Below are positions 61,559 to 64,000 of a stretch of DNA of 64,000 bases, one piece after another. The notes below the pieces were generated by a model, which did no database searches, was not told the DNA's origin, and saw only the letters and a program-made list of their open reading frames with translations. Position 1 is the stretch's first letter; the number at the start of each line of letters is the position of its first letter. The DNA comes from Sodiomyces alkalinus F11 (taxonomy: Eukaryota; Ascomycota; Sordariomycetes; Glomerellales; Plectosphaerellaceae): the NCBI RefSeq assembly GCF_003711515.1, contig NW_021167087.1, forward strand, positions 384,934 to 448,933, read 5' to 3'. A program made the position numbers and the translations under genes.

Positions 61559-62584
61559 TCATCTAGCCAGCTCACGCTGGTGCATGCGGCGCAGCTCTGC
61601 CTGCTCTTCCTCGCCGAGACGTCTCTTGTCGCCGAGACGTGCCTTCCAGCTCTCCTCTGTCTCCTGGAGCAGAGCTCCAGGATCTTGCCCCGAAGGGTCC
61701 ACAAAGCGATAGGAGCGGTATTCGCAGTTTTCCCACCCCGTTGCTATCAATATCAGTCAGCATGAACAGTCCTTCCTCACAACTCAGCTTCTCCCGATCG
61801 CTCCATGCTCCTTGTGCTGGTCACTTTCGAAGGGAGGGCAATGCAGGGACCCCGGACACCGTGGTAAGGAGAAAGGACACGTTTTGCCGTTCTTTCCAAA
61901 GACCCAACGCTGGATACGTCTCGACAGAAAACCTGAACGACCGTCGACGAGGCAGAAGAAGGGGGGAAGGGAGGCGGCCATGTAGTTGTTCATACCTCGA
62001 TTAGGCTCGATTCCATGCCAATCATCCGTCAAGAAGTGCAAGAAGCCGCCGTGGGTAACAGCAGCGATGTGGACTTCCTCTTTCCCACTCTTGGCCGCCA
62101 GCTCGCGAAGGAATAGGCGAGCGGTCCTCGCTCGGGCCTCTAGCTTCCCGACCCTGGGCTCCCAGGGCGATTCGGACGAGACCTTGTCCGTCCAACCGTC
62201 GGGGACACGCGAGAAATCGACCCGAGACCCGAATTCTTTGGCTAGGACGGGGACCGCGCTGCCCGTGTCGCAGGGGGAATCCGAGACTTCCTGCAGTTCC
62301 GGGATCGCGATGACGGGGAGCAGGCCGTCGCCCTTATCGTCCTCTACCGGCATGGCAGACGCGGGATCATAGGGTCCGAAAGAATAGAGACCGGTATAGA
62401 TGGTCCGGCGCATGGGTGAGGAGACGAGGCAGGTGAGCTTCTCATGGCTATGGAAGTTGTTGCGGACGTTGGCGCATTGTTTCTTGCCGAAATCGGTGAG
62501 GAGAGGGTCGGGGATGGATTCGTTTTCATATGAGAGGTTGTGGAAGCCTTGCGCGTGGCGGACGAGGTGAATTGTGACGTTCAT
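61559..62584 (-). CDS. Histidine-phosphatase (phosphoglycerate-mutase-like) protein
   Basis: Member of the histidine phosphatase superfamily, closest in motif to the fungal Pmu1-like group. Exon 1 is 62584-61996, intron 61995-61744 (252 nt, GTATGA, branch CTGAC, ATAG), exon 2 is 61743-61559; 257 aa. ATG 62584 gives MNVTIHLVRHAQGFHNLSYE with the phospho-acceptor His at residue 10. SSPMRRTIYTGLYSF follows, and the second catalytic His is in VTHGGFLHF at about 178. Exon 2 gives TGWENCEYRSYRFVDPSG, which is typical of the C-terminal part of this group. Without splicing, the frame runs on to a different end at 61784. The natural substrate cannot be told from the sequence; many members act on small phosphorylated molecules. 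It is convergent with CCT5. Confidence 0.9.
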
Positions 62585-64000
62585 GATGGCAGCAATATGG
62601 GGCAAGGGCGAGAAAAGGGGGGTTTCAATTTAACGATGGTAAGATACCAGCCAGCACATTTAACTTACGGATGAAGCTCCTTTCTTATAGCGACAGAATA
62701 CAAGTGACCGCGTCGATTTATGACCGCTTACTAGGTACGAAGGAGATCCCACCCAGAAGCATTCTGACGATGGGTGACGACGGCGAGACTTGCTAGATGA
62801 AACTTCTTAGCTACGTTCCCACCCCACTTAACAGGGCCGAGTCATGGTGGCCGTAAGTGGCCGTAAGCTATAGGCTTGGCTCCGAAGGTACATGTCGTGC
62901 AGGTATTCCTTATCCCCGTAAGATGATACCCAAGGTAAGTAGGTAGTATTCGCCCTCTGGTTTTTTCCGAGACTCGAGTCCTGGATGAGTCAACTCAACC
63001 AGTCCTGTCGCTTTACCCGTGGTGCCAACTCGCTGCTGCATTCGAAGCCCCACCAACACCGGCGAATACGGGATCAACGGTCCCAGGTGCCTCCAATCGT
63101 TGTGTGTTGGATCTGCCCTATTGGTTGGGTCCAGGGTGAACGACCGATGTCGCGGTAAGGCCGGAGGAGGTTTGACGGGGATGACGTCGTCGCATTCACC
63201 TCATCAGGAGCGTCCGACTGGTAGCTTTCGAACAGGCCCGTTCAAATAAGGATGGGAATCTACGCAGTATTAGTCAAGTTTTCCCCGAATTTGATCACCT
63301 CGGTAGCGTTATTCAGGTCGAAACAACTTCGTAGAATCGTACTAGGCTCTTAGACTTTATTGTAGGTAGTCCACCGTGTCAACCGCCACGACTTGGGACG
63401 ACCAAGAAATGCCCTTTTGTTTCTACACAAATTATGAAACCTCCGAATGGCATAGTACCCATAGGTGAGGCCTTGTCGCTTGTTGGTTCCTCTCTATAAA
63501 CTAAACTTTAGGGGCTGACTACGCGGTCGAGTGTGATGCGGATCCCGAGTGAATGCGGGCTCTTTCGAACTTCTGTATGAAGGCAACGTTAAGGTAGAAA
63601 TGCGGATACAAGACTCCAATTAAAGGCCGAAGGGCATGATGTCAGATCCAGCTTAGACGGTCATTACGCGCAGTTGTCATGCCCGTCTCGTGCATTCATA
63701 CGATGCAAGCGAGGGAGATACAGCACGACCTGCCAATAGCCCCAGGTGCGTGTGTTCACTCTTCTCTCTTGGTATCCAGAGTTAACAGGGACATGTAAGT
63801 AGTGCAATTATGCTCTTAAGATACTTGCCCCTGATTCATGATGTGCATATTCTATAAGTTTACGAGTTGCGAGCGATATGAGTGAATATTTGTAGAACTA
63901 TGAGGCTTCTGCTAGTTCAAATTTTATCTAATGCAAGCAACTGGAGGCTCCCCTCTCTCTCCTTTGGGACATGTTACATTACACATTACTGGGCAATGAA
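62585..64000. other. Right-end intergenic region
   Basis: About 1.4 kb upstream of the phosphatase gene, with no gene recognised. The 76-aa frame at 63019 has no family features. The composition is mixed, with AT-rich sequence in the last 200 bp. A gene could begin beyond the window. Confidence 0.5.

Overview
The window looks like nuclear DNA of a filamentous ascomycete (Pezizomycotina, probably Sordariomycetes; I cannot place it further). The reasons are short introns of about 50-150 nt with GTAAGT-like donors and CTAAC/CTGAC branch sites, fungal-specific families (REI1, LSB5, AreA-GATA-like/DUF3295), a BiP ending in HDEL, and an AT-rich, CpA/TpG-poor stretch at the left end that resembles repeat-induced point mutation (RIP). 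Intron-exon structures were worked out by hand from splice signals, phase and family alignment; none has RNA support.

Layout: 1-1.9 kb is degenerate, RIP-like DNA with a 17-bp tandem repeat. 1.9-11.6 kb carries an EngB-type mitochondrial GTPase (+), the 60S biogenesis zinc-finger protein REI1 (-) and an AZUL-HECT E3 ubiquitin ligase (+). 11.6-30.7 kb is a 19-kb stretch with no supportable protein gene. It holds a 472-bp element with 131-bp terminal inverted repeats (a MITE-like, non-autonomous DNA transposon), a strong G-quadruplex motif and many short palindromic words. 30.7-32.5 kb holds an AreA-GATA-like/DUF3295 protein. 32.5-42.4 kb is a second gene-poor stretch. 42.4-49.0 kb holds an RWD/CHY-zinc-finger protein, a probable small two-exon gene, and an acidic basic-patch protein of unknown function, all on the minus strand. 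49.8-62.6 kb is gene-dense: LSB5 (+), KAR2/BiP (-), HBS1 (-), CCT5 (+), and a histidine-phosphatase (-). The last 1.4 kb shows no gene.

Functionally most genes are housekeeping: ribosome assembly (EngB-type GTPase in mitochondria, REI1 in cytosol), ribosome rescue and mRNA surveillance (HBS1), protein folding (BiP in the ER, CCT epsilon in the cytosol), ubiquitination (HECT ligase), and endocytosis/actin (LSB5). No biosynthetic gene cluster, CRISPR array, rRNA or convincing tRNA was seen.

Most interesting items: (1) HBS1 exon 2 is a phase-symmetric 735-nt cassette holding the segment that I infer to be Ski7-like, so skipping it would leave the frame intact; (2) the MITE-like element in the 19-kb gene-poor tract; (3) a small gene or frameshifted pseudogene at 45.3-45.8 kb; (4) a 10-nt coding first exon in CCT5. 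I found no clearly new multi-gene system.
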